Assembly (NCBI GenBank): GCA_033557835.1
Contig: JAWQRO010000411.1
Location: 1-39,541 of the forward strand
Length of the DNA: 39,541 bases
Reading direction: 5' to 3'
Source: Helochares maculicollis
Lineage: Eukaryota > Arthropoda > Insecta > Coleoptera > Hydrophilidae
Shown here: one piece after another, positions 22,901 through 32,091 of the stretch
Position numbering within the stretch: the stretch's first letter is position 1
Layout: each line of letters opens with the position of its first letter
Translations under genes and position numbers: made by a program
Notes under the pieces: generated by a model
The model's database searches: none
Told to the model about the DNA's origin: nothing
What the model saw: the letters and a program-made list of their open reading frames with translations, nothing else

Positions 22901-25900
22901 CCCTATGGAAATTTCATATGCTTTTGGGAAATGTTTCGAGGTTTCATTTCCATAATGTCAGGAATGATGTACCCTGCCCTTTTAATCCATCAAACCTACT
23001 TTCCAGATATACATTATTATGTCTTAATTTTGGACCTCATAGGAGCTGTAGATATGTAAGCATGGTCACGGGGCATAAATATGAATTGACAACGTTTAAT
23101 TGTAAAATATTATCATAGAAATAATTTGTTTAAGATATTTGCGACTACACGTTTGCTACTACAATGAAAAAGCTATTTTAGTGACTCATCCCAAATGCAC
23201 GGCCATTAATTATTTGTGTCACTCTTTTATCATCGATTTCTTATCTGTAGCTCCAGTTGATAAGATGCTGAATTTGGTCTACAGTGTAGATATGACGAAT
23301 AAGGCCGAATCTGAATCAAGATTTTATGTCTGGCAATCATCCTGCCGCTACTTAAAGTTGTTGCAGTTGTACAGATTGCCCGATGCTTTTGCCTACTTTG
23401 AAAGAGATTTGTTTAAACCACCGGGAGTAGGATTGTGAGTGTTTATGAAATAGACATGGCGCTAAAATTTAAACTGCATATTTTGCAACCTAAAAAAAGT
23501 AAAAGAAAATTAGTGCCATTTTTGTTTTAGGACTACCATGAAATACATATTATTTAGCTTAGTTCTCTTCAATGGTCTGGCAAATGTCCTCATCCTGATA
23601 TCCTATAAAATAGAAAATGATGAAAATGACTATTATGTAATAACAGCCAAGCCTCACACATGGCTCAATTTGAGATATGAATGTAAGCAGGTTAACAAAA
23701 GGAGTTGGCGATCCTTATGTTTATGTTTATAAATTTTAGTTTCTTTTGATATGACTAATGCCGTGAATATCTACATAACGGCGTATTATTGGATGGCCGC
23801 TACGTCTTTGTCCATTAACTTTGGCACTTTGATTGCAATCGAGAAAAATGAAATGTTTTTCGTGATCGCTGTCATTATAATGGGATACCTGCTCTTCACC
23901 TACTTCTTTGTTATTATTTCCAGCTCGAAATCTAACATCAATGTGAATTTAACATTGTACCAACAGCATATGAAGCATCTGATAAGTTACATGAAGAGGG
24001 AGAACATTCCGAAGCTAATGCAGAAGTAGTTTGCCAATTTTCTATAAACTCGTTGCTTAGATGAATCATTATAGAGATTGTTTCGTAAAATTTCTTGTAA
24101 GTTTTATCAAAACGATGTTTTAGGAAAGCCATCGATCATTTTGAATACATTTGGAAAAGAACCCACGGCATGAAAGCCAGCAATATCTTAAAGCATTGCC
24201 ACCCAGCTTTGCGCGAAGACTGCGTGTTGTCCCTTTATGAAAACACATTATCAATGGTACCGATATTCGTGGATCTAAACAAATCGTTCTATCGCTTATT
24301 GGGTACTCACCTTGAAGAAGCTTATTATTTAAGAGACTCCACTATCGTCAAGCTTAATGATATCACTCATATGATCTACATTATTCATAAAGGAGAGGTT
24401 TCGATTTATGGACCTGGAAATTGTCTGTTTGCTGTACTTCAACGGGGTTGGTAAGTAGTCAAAAAATGTGCACGTATATTGATAGAATTTTTTAAATGCA
24501 AATAGCTAAGAAAATAACCAAGATTGCTACTAGTTTCAATAGAAATGTGGGATCATCTAGTTTATATATATAATTTTGCATTATCAAAATGTTACTACTA
24601 CTAAAGCGATTATTACAAAATTTCGATCTACAGATATTTGTTGGATCATCGCAGCTTCCAGTTGCATATTAACTATTTTCTGTAGTACTGTAGGTGTGTG
24701 TGTGTGTAAATAAGCACTTAAGCTGAATAATCAATATTGATACAATTTGGCATTCAATTATTACAGCATAATTATTGGCCCGAATCAGTTTTTGGGTCAA
24801 ATCTGACGACTGAAAATATCAAACTAAATAGTTTTCAATGCTACATTTCCGTGTACTGTAGGAAGTAATAGTAACGACAAAAGATTACGTTCATAAAACT
24901 TCAACAATTTGAGGGTTCTAGTATTTTGATCATTATTGTTTTGGAAATTCAGGTTAATCTGATGATATTTGTCCTAGTTGGCAATTTAAATAAAGCCATT
25001 GAGTTGTAATTTTGTACTCACATTCATTCATCGTTAAAAATTACCTATTGGAAATTTCGGTGTGATTGGAGTAGTTATTTTATTATTTTAGAAGCATCTA
25101 AATTCTACAACACGTGTAAAACAGACTTGCTTCAAGAAATTCCAATTTGCCCCGTGAAAGCTCTCGTTATTTCCCTCTTCCAATAGTCTACGAAAATCAA
25201 GTTCCCCCCATTTATGATATCACACAAATGTATCCTTTCATCCAAATCCACATCATATGCTAACATAAAATTATTATTACTCATTTCTTGCATACTAGGT
25301 GTCACAGGCTTTACACTTTCCTCGCTGTAGAAGTTTTTTAATTCTAAGCACTAATATCTTGATCCATTGACTTTCTTTGGGTTGACTTTAGCACATAAAG
25401 TAGATAGGAACATACAGTAGAAAGTCGAAGTATTGAAATGACAATTACTAGATTTTCGAAACAAATACGGCGGGCTATATATTGATAAATGTTGCATAAA
25501 TTAAAAGAAAATCAACATCCTTTAATAGTTCTGCTTGAGTTACCGTAATTAAGATATTTGGATATCAAACGGAAATCTGCAAAATTGATGGCTAAAGTTA
25601 GTTAATCTGCAAAATATTCAATTTTACTTAGTCGATACTGTACTTAATCAATTTTCATAATAAGAGCTCTTTTTATGCATTATTCGCAATACATTTTATT
25701 TGGTGGGAGTATTTTATTTTTGAATGTGTTGTTGATTTCAAAATCGTAATCTTGTTTGACATTTTCCTACTAAATTTAATTTGTTCCATTTGATAAAAGT
25801 TGGTGTGCACAGTCCAAATTTTGTTGGTGTTTCTTGTCTTAGATTGAGATAGATAAAACGTATGCATACATTTTGTATTAACTATAGTTGAACTATAATT

Positions 25901-28900
25901 ATTTCAATTGCTGGACAAAAACTGTAATTAAATATTGAAATTGTAATAGTTGATTCGATATAGTGACAAGATAAAAGTGATGAGTGATGTGGAGAGACTT
26001 AGGCGAGATGTTATTTAAAAAAACTGTCAAGCAACGTTTAAATTGCCCAATTGAGATTTATGCACTTTAGAAATCATAAATAAAGCGACTTAATTTCCAC
26101 CCAAAATTAATTAATTTTGTTCTCTGATAAGTTGGTAAGAAAAATCTGTTAAGAAAAAGTTATTGCAAAAAATGTAATTTTATAAGAGTAAGTTTTTAAT
26201 TTTTTTTTCACAATCATATGGAATCGAAACTTATGTCTTTTGTAAAGATGTTAAAGTATTTTTTTATCCTTTATACGGAACTGTTGGGCTGCAATATTTC
26301 TGTTTTGTATTTGTAGCATGTTTGGCAATTTGGATGACATGAAATACTCCCGGAGTATGATAAAAGCGGTGGCTAGCAAAGCAGTCGATTTGCTGCTCAT
26401 CAACACCGAGTTGTTATATTTTCTGGTAAGAGATTACCAAGTAGTGCAGACTAAGCTAAAGAAGCATATTCTCTTAGAAAATATGGTAAGATACCCTGAT
26501 GACATTCTAATGTTGTAAGCTTAATGCTATTCTGTTAATTTTTAGTCTTATGTTAATAGAAAGTCCATGGAAGTCGAAGACGAATCTAAAGAAAGACTGG
26601 AAATAAAGGAAGCAGCAAAACTAGAGTACTGTCTTTGGCTCTTTCGCCAAAATGTTTCATATTTGTATCCTACAATACCTTAAGAATTAATCTTTTGAAA
26701 CATTAATTTTCATAAAGTACAATGTTGTTTTTTAGGACAAGGTCAAAAATATCTAAATTCGTATTTTCTGATCGTTTGGATTTACCAATGATGGTTGTGG
26801 CCTATGCTTCTTGTATTCTGGTGACTTTTCACGCTGCATTTCAAGAACATAATCCGATAGTGTTCTTCTTAACATATGCCTGCGACGCTATTTTGATTTT
26901 GAAAGTGGTAGCAATGTTCTATACTCCCTACGTTGATGATATGGGTGAATGGGTGACAGATTTGAAATTGATAAAGCGGAGGATTTTGCACTTGCCCAGG
27001 TTCTACATCGAGTGCATTGCTTTGATCCCTTTCGAAATCTTAGCTTTCTTTTTTAAAGAACGGAACTATTGGCTCTCAATGTTTCGATTGACAAAAATCC
27101 TTAGATGGGTATGTTGAGCTTCCTAGATTGGGAGAGTCGATAATTTCAGATTAATAACTTCATTAGGAATTATCTTGAATTAGATTATTATTTGTAGCTA
27201 AATTTAAAAAACTACTTTAACGTCACCTACGATTATCTAAATGTCAACATTCTTTTGGTCAGATTAGGCACTGTAATGATTTATTTCACATTATTGCTGC
27301 ACATTGGATGCTGTGGACTGTACATGACTGCTTGTTGGGGTGGAGTGTGCTCCCCGAATAATTGGATTATGGCTAAAGGTTTGATCTTTGCGATTCTTTT
27401 GTGCTTCTGGCTTTTTCACAAAACCAAGTATCGCCCGAAGATAATATGTTTTTATTCTAGATGGCGTGGTCAAATGCCAATACCACTACGTTTGTAGCTT
27501 TTTCTTTGTAACGTCGATCATCACATTCACCGGTTTTGGCGATGTAGTGCCCAGATCGCTCTCAGACATTATGGTTGTGACTTTCATAATAATAGTGGGT
27601 AAATTTACAGTCGCCACCTTTGTCGGAGATATGTCAGCTATTGTCTACAGCTTATCATCCACTCTCGTTAACTATGACCATAGCATGAAAAAACTTAAAG
27701 AATATTTGAAAAATGGAAATATCTCCCAACCGTTGAAGAAAAAAGTAATGAGTTACTCCTTTCAATTGTGGAGCTTAAACAAAGGAGCTCAAGTTCCTGC
27801 TTTACTCTCAGAGGCACCTAGTTTTCTCATCGAAGATTTAAAAAAGGAAGCTTATGGAAAACACTTGTTAGATGTAGGCTTTTCATTGTAATACGCCTCT
27901 TTGAGTAGCTCATGATTTTACATTCTTTACACCGAAATGACTTAAGCATTATTAATTTTTTTAGAATTTTATCTTCAAAGACTGCCATAAGGACTTCATA
28001 AGGTTGTTGATAGCCAAATTCCAAGTGAAAACATTTTTCTGCGGCAACTTGATTTGCCAGCAGGGAGACATAAATAACACAATGTTTTTCGTTCACAAGG
28101 GAGTTGTGGACGTTTTCGCCATCTCTGAGCGAGAGGAGGAACAAGTCGACCAACTCAAAGAGTTGGACTGCTTCGGCATGGTGAGTTTGCGCAGTTTTCT
28201 TCGTTTTAGCGACAGTGCTGACAAATTAGTTCAGTAGTGAGGGCCGATATTGGTGCGGACGTGTAAATTCAAAATTTGCTGGAGTAGCGAATCCTTTTAT
28301 AATTTATTTAAAAATTTCGGGTGTGCAGTGAAAAATTTACGCATCATGCTGCCTGTAAGTTGTTAAACTTTTAGTTTCATGGTAATTATTGTAAAAACGG
28401 ACTATTATTTTAGTTTTCCTAGAAATATTTTCCATATCGCTTTCACCTGAATTCCATTTCGTTGATTATTTTTCAGTGCGATAATTTTGCATTTCATGTG
28501 CGCAGATATGAACGAAACAATGGAATTGTCAGGAATAAAATATAGTTGACACAAAGTAATATTTTTGTGAAGTATCAGCGTTCGTTGTATGAAAAATATT
28601 GTTATAATTGATAAATCATTCACTTAATAGTCATTTTCAGCGAATAGCCTTTCAATACTTTTTTATAAATTTTTTGGAGAGACTTGGGCTATCTTCATAA
28701 TATATTATAAAAGATCTTCGATACTACAAGCTATTGTACAGCTAGATTGAAACTACTGATTGAGCGAATGTATCCTTCAAAAGTACCGTGATTATGTCTC
28801 GTGTTTATAATGGATTTTTCGCCTTCTTCTTAAAACATACAGTTTATATGAATTTTATAAAGATCCAGCAGGATGTCTAATTCTTCTTGTTCCCTAACTT

Positions 28901-29321
28901 TTGAGTCTTACGAAAGACCCGAGTTATAAAGGCCTACTTAACTAAAATATTTAACACATACTATAAATATGAATATATTTCCACAGGATGGGACTCATTG
29001 GTTTCGATAGTTAGTAACGGTTTTGTAGAGAATAAATGTTACATTGTATCAGTCGTTTGAATAGAATATGATGTTTTATTATTTAGGAATAATTGTGGCA
29101 CCATCAAGTTGAACATATCAGTTTTGCGAATAATAATTCATTTATAATCAATTTTGAAATTTTAGATCCAAGGTTTATTTCCTTACTGTCCCCATACCCA
29201 CACATACGTTTCTGTGAACGTCAGTGTCATTTTAACGTTGACTCTTCAAGACTGGCTGGTTTTGCTAAAATTCTACCCAGCTGCCAGGTTTGATATATAC
29301 AGGAAAATACAGAAAATATAG
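14843..29321 (+). CDS. Four-repeat CNBD channel (CNGK/tetraKCNG-like), 26 exons
   Basis: This reconstruction encodes a plasma-membrane cation channel of the HCN/CNG superfamily in which four subunit-like repeats are fused in one chain of about 2,076 residues. Exons: 14843-14974, 15045-15324, 15378-15515, 15590-15633, 15706-15952, 16009-16186, 16279-16806, 16919-16980, 19024-19198, 19304-19878, 21558-21812, 21871-22093, 22225-22581, 22656-22816, 22873-23055, 23135-23434, 23531-23682, 23740-24025, 24124-24450, 26317-26485, 26546-26664, 26736-27108, 27198-27378, 27461-27873, 27965-28180, 29166-29321. Every intron is GT-AG and phase-compatible except exon 4 to exon 5, which is one base out. The start ATG follows an in-frame stop; the TAG stop is at 29,319-29,321. 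The architecture matches CNGK channels of sea urchin sperm and zebrafish. Four adjacent genes is the alternative, but introns of 74 and 60 bp between repeats 2/3 and 3/4 argue against it. Confidence 0.82.
16981..19023 (+). other. Intron 8 (2.0 kb) between repeats 1 and 2
   Basis: GTGAGT donor and TGCTTCTAG acceptor. The + strand is strikingly T-rich from about 17,100 to 18,500, which produces long hydrophobic chance frames (Phe, Leu, Ile, Ser) that I reject as genes. The minus strand is correspondingly A-rich and might be an old retroelement, but I could not recognise reverse transcriptase motifs. This is the only inter-repeat intron long enough to hide a polyadenylation site and promoter. 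Confidence 0.65.
19024..22581 (+). CDS. Channel repeat 2 (exons 9-13)
   Basis: Exon 9 encodes a basic linker with no usable start Met. The reading frame upstream of its acceptor closes at TGA without a Met, supporting fusion to repeat 1. Exon 10 contains S1 (FWETIEVFTILFVSISYPYY), S2 (VIVDIIYVLDILLQLFTAI), S3 (LSFVLDVTATMPFGLI, the classic DxxxxxPF motif), S4 (INRILKIHKIIKFF) and S5. Exon 11 contains the pore helix and filter QSGYAR (Gly-Tyr-Ala at about residues 828-830) and S6 (MVFFIIGVLTFSYLVSDYSA). Exon 12 is the C-linker and exon 13 the CNBD, with MFIIERGYCEVIS, AFEMLLEQ and IRTLTH. This is the only repeat keeping both a Glu in the phosphate-binding cassette and the following Arg-Thr, so it is the best candidate for cyclic-nucleotide binding. 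Confidence 0.88.
19879..21557 (+). other. Intron 10 (1.7 kb), possible transposon-derived segment
   Basis: GTAAGT donor and TTTTAATAG acceptor interrupt repeat 2 between S5 and the pore helix. From about 20,520 to 21,020 the sequence contains phrases of the kind common in interspersed insect repeats (CTGTTTGTATGTTTCTGTAT, then GATGAAATTTGTCATACAG). I found no coding domain or terminal repeats to classify it. Confidence 0.5.
22656..26485 (+). CDS. Channel repeat 3 (exons 14-20)
   Basis: Exon 14 follows repeat 2's CNBD after only 74 bp of intron and leads through a linker into S1 (exon 15, FWEMFRGFISIMSGMMYPAL), S2 (YVLILDLIGAVD), S3 (SFIIDFLSVAPVDKM) and S4 (SCRYLKLLQLYRLPDAF) in exon 16. S5 is in exon 17 (MKYILFSLVLFNGLANVLIL). 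Exon 18 has the pore (YYWMAATSLSINFGT, Asn-Phe-Gly at about residues 1357-1359) and S6 (MFFVIAVIIMGYLLFTYFFV). It also starts the C-linker, which continues in exon 19 (ASNILKHCHPALREDCVLSL, a good family match). The CNBD is split by the 1.9-kb intron 19: MIYIIHKGEVSIYG before it, and MFGNLDD with SRSMIKAVAS after it. The conserved Glu and Arg are replaced by Asn and Ile/Lys. Confidence 0.88.
24451..26316 (+). other. Intron 19 (1.9 kb) inside the repeat 3 CNBD
   Basis: GTAAGT donor and TTTGTAG acceptor in phase 2; the join restores Arg-Gly-Cys-Met-Phe-Gly across the CNBD. Contents are AT-rich and unremarkable apart from a short (GT)7 tract at about 24,694-24,707. A 64-residue minus-strand frame near 25,673-25,867 is not convincing. 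Confidence 0.6.
26546..29321 (+). CDS. Channel repeat 4 (exons 21-26)
   Basis: Exon 21 is a charged linker only 60 bp downstream of repeat 3. Exon 22 encodes S1 (LPMMVVAYASCILVTFHAAF), S2 (FLTYACDAILILKVVAMFY), S3 (FYIECIALIPFEILAFFF) and the start of S4 (FRLTKILRW). Exon 23 encodes S5 (LGTVMIYFTLLLHIGCCGLY). Exon 24 encodes the pore with a canonical K+-type filter, TFTGFGDVVP (Gly-Phe-Gly-Asp at about residues 1840-1843), S6 and the C-linker. Exons 25 and 26 form the CNBD: TMFFVHKGVVDVFA and DCFGM, then TYVSVNVSVILTL after a 985-bp intron. The conserved Glu and Arg are replaced (Phe-Gly-Met; Thr-Tyr-Val). The chain ends YRKIQKI-stop soon after the CNBD C-helix, with no long C-terminal tail. 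Confidence 0.86.
28181..29165 (+). other. Intron 25 (985 bp)
   Basis: Donor GTGAGT directly after DCFGM and acceptor GAAATTTTAG, phase 0. Read-through past the donor would give a stop after 20 codons and lose the end of the CNBD. Exon 26 restores a typical CNBD C-terminal half, so I prefer the spliced form. Nothing else is recognised in the intron. Confidence 0.65.
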
Positions 29322-29366
29322 ATAGGACTAAGGAGTTGGAGGTTTTATTGAGCTACATTTATATGT

Positions 29367-29372
29367 ATTAAA
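29367..29372 (+). terminator. Likely polyadenylation signal ATTAAA
   Basis: ATTAAA, the commonest variant of AATAAA, lies 46 bp after the channel stop codon, followed by TA- and T-rich sequence. In DNA this AT-rich such hexamers are frequent, so the call rests on position. Confidence 0.45.
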
Positions 29373-31136
29373 TATTAAGCAAATATATTTAATTTGAAAT
29401 AGAAATTTAAATGATTGCATTATGTAATTATTTTCAAGAGCAAATGCATTTGTCTGTTATTCATGACCTAAGACGCACTCCTTTCAACCAAATTGCCAGT
29501 GAGCTTTGCCTGGTTTGAAGAGTCTATTCGGACAAGGAGAAACACTTGCCTGATCTGAAGTATAGACAATTTATGCTCACAAAATTTATTTTTATCATGA
29601 AATTGATTTATTAAAAGTCTGTTGCACTAATCACAAAGATGTTTGTTGCTTCCTCAAATATTATATATTGTAATTCCTCTCAACTAGTTCAATTAGTGCA
29701 TATTGTTCTGTCTATATCAAAATTTGCAAATTGCATTCATTAAAATGTAATTTATGTAGATATTGGCAAACTATTTTTATATCATAGTATTCAGTGTTGA
29801 AACATGTATCTGCAACATATGCATTTAAGGCTTAGCTTTTACCATTAGTTTTCAAAATATGAGTATTCTACACTAATGTGGTCTTTTGATCCATCACAAA
29901 TAAATTGATTTTTTACTAAAAGATGTAAAATCACAATTTACTTCTTCAGAACTTTAATTTCACATCAATATCTAGGATTCATTTCCAGTCAAATTTTTCA
30001 TAGCCTATCTACAAAAGTTTTTATATGCAATAGGAGCTAATAGAAACTCATTAGTATTTCTTAAGAAAAATGCGGAGACATATTTTTAAAATCTACATTA
30101 AAACGTCAATGATAATTAAAAGTACGGCACCTATTTACATGATATAACATCTGTTATCATCCGGTAAGGTTTAAAATCGTGATCTGTAAATAAGGAAAGC
30201 TTACTGTATTTCTGCTGCTGATAAAGCATTTTTATATTTGTCATGTTTAAATTTGTGGACAACTCAACTTGAGAGTTATATTTTTTACAGTGCTACTGTT
30301 TATACATTTGGGCAGATTTAGTTTGGCAAAACAAATCTATCGGTCTATTTCACACAAAAATCTTTAAAGTTTCGATGAAAGAGTTTCAGCTGTAACATGA
30401 TTTGGCAGACCATTTGGGTGTACGGTGTCCATAACATAGTATGCGCATAAGGATCTCAATATTGTTTCAGTTATTCTGTGTAGAAATAAAGAGTTACTTA
30501 TCGCTGTTCGTATTATGTTTATTTTTATGCGGAAAATGGACATTTCGATGAATCTACGATAATTAGTATACATTATAATTGTAATAAAAACGAACACATT
30601 AAAATCCATACAAAGCCCCATTATCTGAAATTTGATCTACACATTATACGACCTCCATCAGTACGTTTTAAATTACAATACACTTGCAAGCACAATAGGT
30701 ACTTATGATACCTGCTAAAAGCATTGCGACTCCAAAAATTAAAATCTAGAGGGACTGTGTTTATAGAGTCTCAGAACAGGGCACAAAGAAATGTGTTGCT
30801 ATGAGAGATAATATATGTACTAGTAATGTCGACATATACAAATATACAATATATGCACCTCTGTTTCCTCAGGCATAGCAATATGAACAGAAATAGAATG
30901 TTTATATCTATATATAGGAAAGTGGACCATTAAGGTAGGTTCAGTGCGGCGGCACGGTCGGCGCTCCAAAGGCCATTTATGCAACAATTACGTCTTCATC
31001 CACCATTTCCATCAAAAATCTGTGCACACTCTAAAAAAGAACGACCGAACATAATGTGCAAGTAAATTTATAAACAAAGGGGTTGGAATGAACTGGGTTT
31101 CCCCCGTTCGGGGATAATTGGTACATTAAATTATTA
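29373..31136. other. Intergenic sequence between the channel gene and vestigial
   Basis: No reading frame or repeat of note. The sequence is AT-rich until about 30,930, where G+C rises toward the promoter region of the next gene. Confidence 0.5.
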
Positions 31137-31139
31137 GTG

Positions 31140-31624
31140 GTAACGCGATTGGCCGAGAGGCGGAGCGCGTCCTCCATTGGGCGGGACGCAGGATTAACAA
31201 TAGCAAGGATAAGTGGGCGGGACGATTTGAAAATGAAGGTTTGGAATTTTTGTCCATCGAGCCCATTCAGTCTCTTGCCGGCTTTGGAACGCGGTAGTGT
31301 TTTGTGCGCAGACGGAATTTCGAATGTTTCGATAGCTTTCCGAATCATCTTCAAGTTGACCGGTTGACAGCTCCATCGCGGCGGAACACAGCACGTGAAT
31401 CTTTAGTTGTTTGTGTGTTTTTTGTTCATACATTACTGTTTGAAAGAAAAAAGTTTCTGAATCGCCGCGCAAATTATTAAGGCAGTGCGAGGGTGGGAGT
31501 TTTGGGTTGAAGTTTTGTGACTCCCTTGGTTATTTGGATTTTTTCTATCAACTCATGGAGATGGTGATGTAGAATTTTAAGAAAAAGTGGGCAAGTTGGA
31601 CGAGATTATGTGTATTTCCGGAAT
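31140..31624 (+). promoter_or_regulatory. vg: GC-rich promoter and 5' UTR of vestigial
   Basis: This block stands out in G+C content. It has inverted CCAAT boxes (ATTGG at 31,148-31,152 and 31,176-31,180), two GC boxes (GGGCGGGA at 31,179-31,186 and 31,215-31,222) and an arthropod-type initiator TCAGTC (31,267-31,272). If transcription starts at the A (31,269), the leader is about 356 nt. An out-of-frame ATG at 31,608 opens a six-codon upstream frame that overlaps the proposed start and could dampen translation. Start position and element function are inferred. Confidence 0.5.
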
Positions 31625-31768
31625 ATGAGTTGTTCAGAAGTTATGTATCAAGCATATTACCCTTACCTTTACCAGAGAGCCGGGGGTGCGCCTCCCGTTT
31701 CGGCACATCCTGTGCCTAGGGCTGGGCCCTTTACCTCGCCTTTTGGAGCAGCTCACCAATATGATAGG
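31625..31768 (+). CDS. vg: Vestigial, first coding exon (partial gene)
   Basis: Vestigial is a nuclear cofactor that binds the TEAD factor Scalloped and selects wing fate in insects. The exon encodes 48 residues: it starts MSCSEVMYQAYYPYLYQRAG, runs through a Pro/Ala-rich stretch and ends HQYDR just before an AGG|GTGAGT donor in phase 0. The start matches the conserved Vestigial N-terminus (Drosophila has a Cys-Pro-Glu-Val-Met-Tyr then Ala-Tyr-Tyr-Pro-Tyr-Leu-Tyr pattern), and Tyr-Asp-Arg corresponds to the Tyr-Glu-Arg that precedes Phe-Asn there, so the next exon should begin with Phe-Asn. The ATG at 31,625 has A at -3. The Scalloped-interacting domain and all later exons lie outside the window. 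Identification is from memory of the family. Confidence 0.78.
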
Positions 31769-31826
31769 GTGAGTAAATTTGCGCTATACAATATTTGTCA
31801 ACTGAACGGAAGTTGTGGAAAACCTC

Positions 31827-32091
31827 GATTTACTAAAATCGTGAAGTCCTAAAATAATGATATGCTACAACCGTGATGCTAAAATAATGATTTGCTAAAT
31901 CCTGCGATTGTTAATTAAACTAAGTTTGAATAAAGCTACCATTTGTCTTGAAAGACGGCATTCGCGAAACAATGTGATTGGAAATAATCGAGATTTGCCA
32001 AAAGCGGAATCTGCCATGAAAACATAATTTACCGAAAAAATTAGATTTGCTAAGAAAGTAATTTGATAAAATATTTCTAAGATTTAGCAAA
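31827..32091. repeat. Cluster of degenerate GATTTGCTAAA motifs
   Basis: Eight related 11-mers occur in 265 bp, all in one orientation: GATTTACTAAA (31,827), GATATGCTACA (31,859), GATTTGCTAAA (31,889), GATTTGCCAAA (31,992), AATTTACCGAA (32,026), GATTTGCTAAG (32,044), AATTTGATAAA (32,060) and GATTTAGCAAA (32,081). Two copies sit in a longer shared context (CTAAAATAATGAT). This is either a decayed tandem repeat or a clustered binding site just inside intron 1. Confidence 0.5.

Noticed and set aside
24694..24707. (GT)7 tract in intron 19
   Set aside because: Too short to be of interest; ordinary microsatellite.
28181..28216. Read-through of channel exon 25 to a stop giving a shorter C-terminus
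   Set aside because: It starts at a strong GTGAGT donor and would truncate the CNBD; exon 26 at 29,166 restores the domain in the same phase.
31031..31472. Overlapping minus- and plus-strand frames across the vg promoter
   Set aside because: They are chance frames in GC-rich DNA containing CCAAT and GC boxes; none has a recognisable domain.
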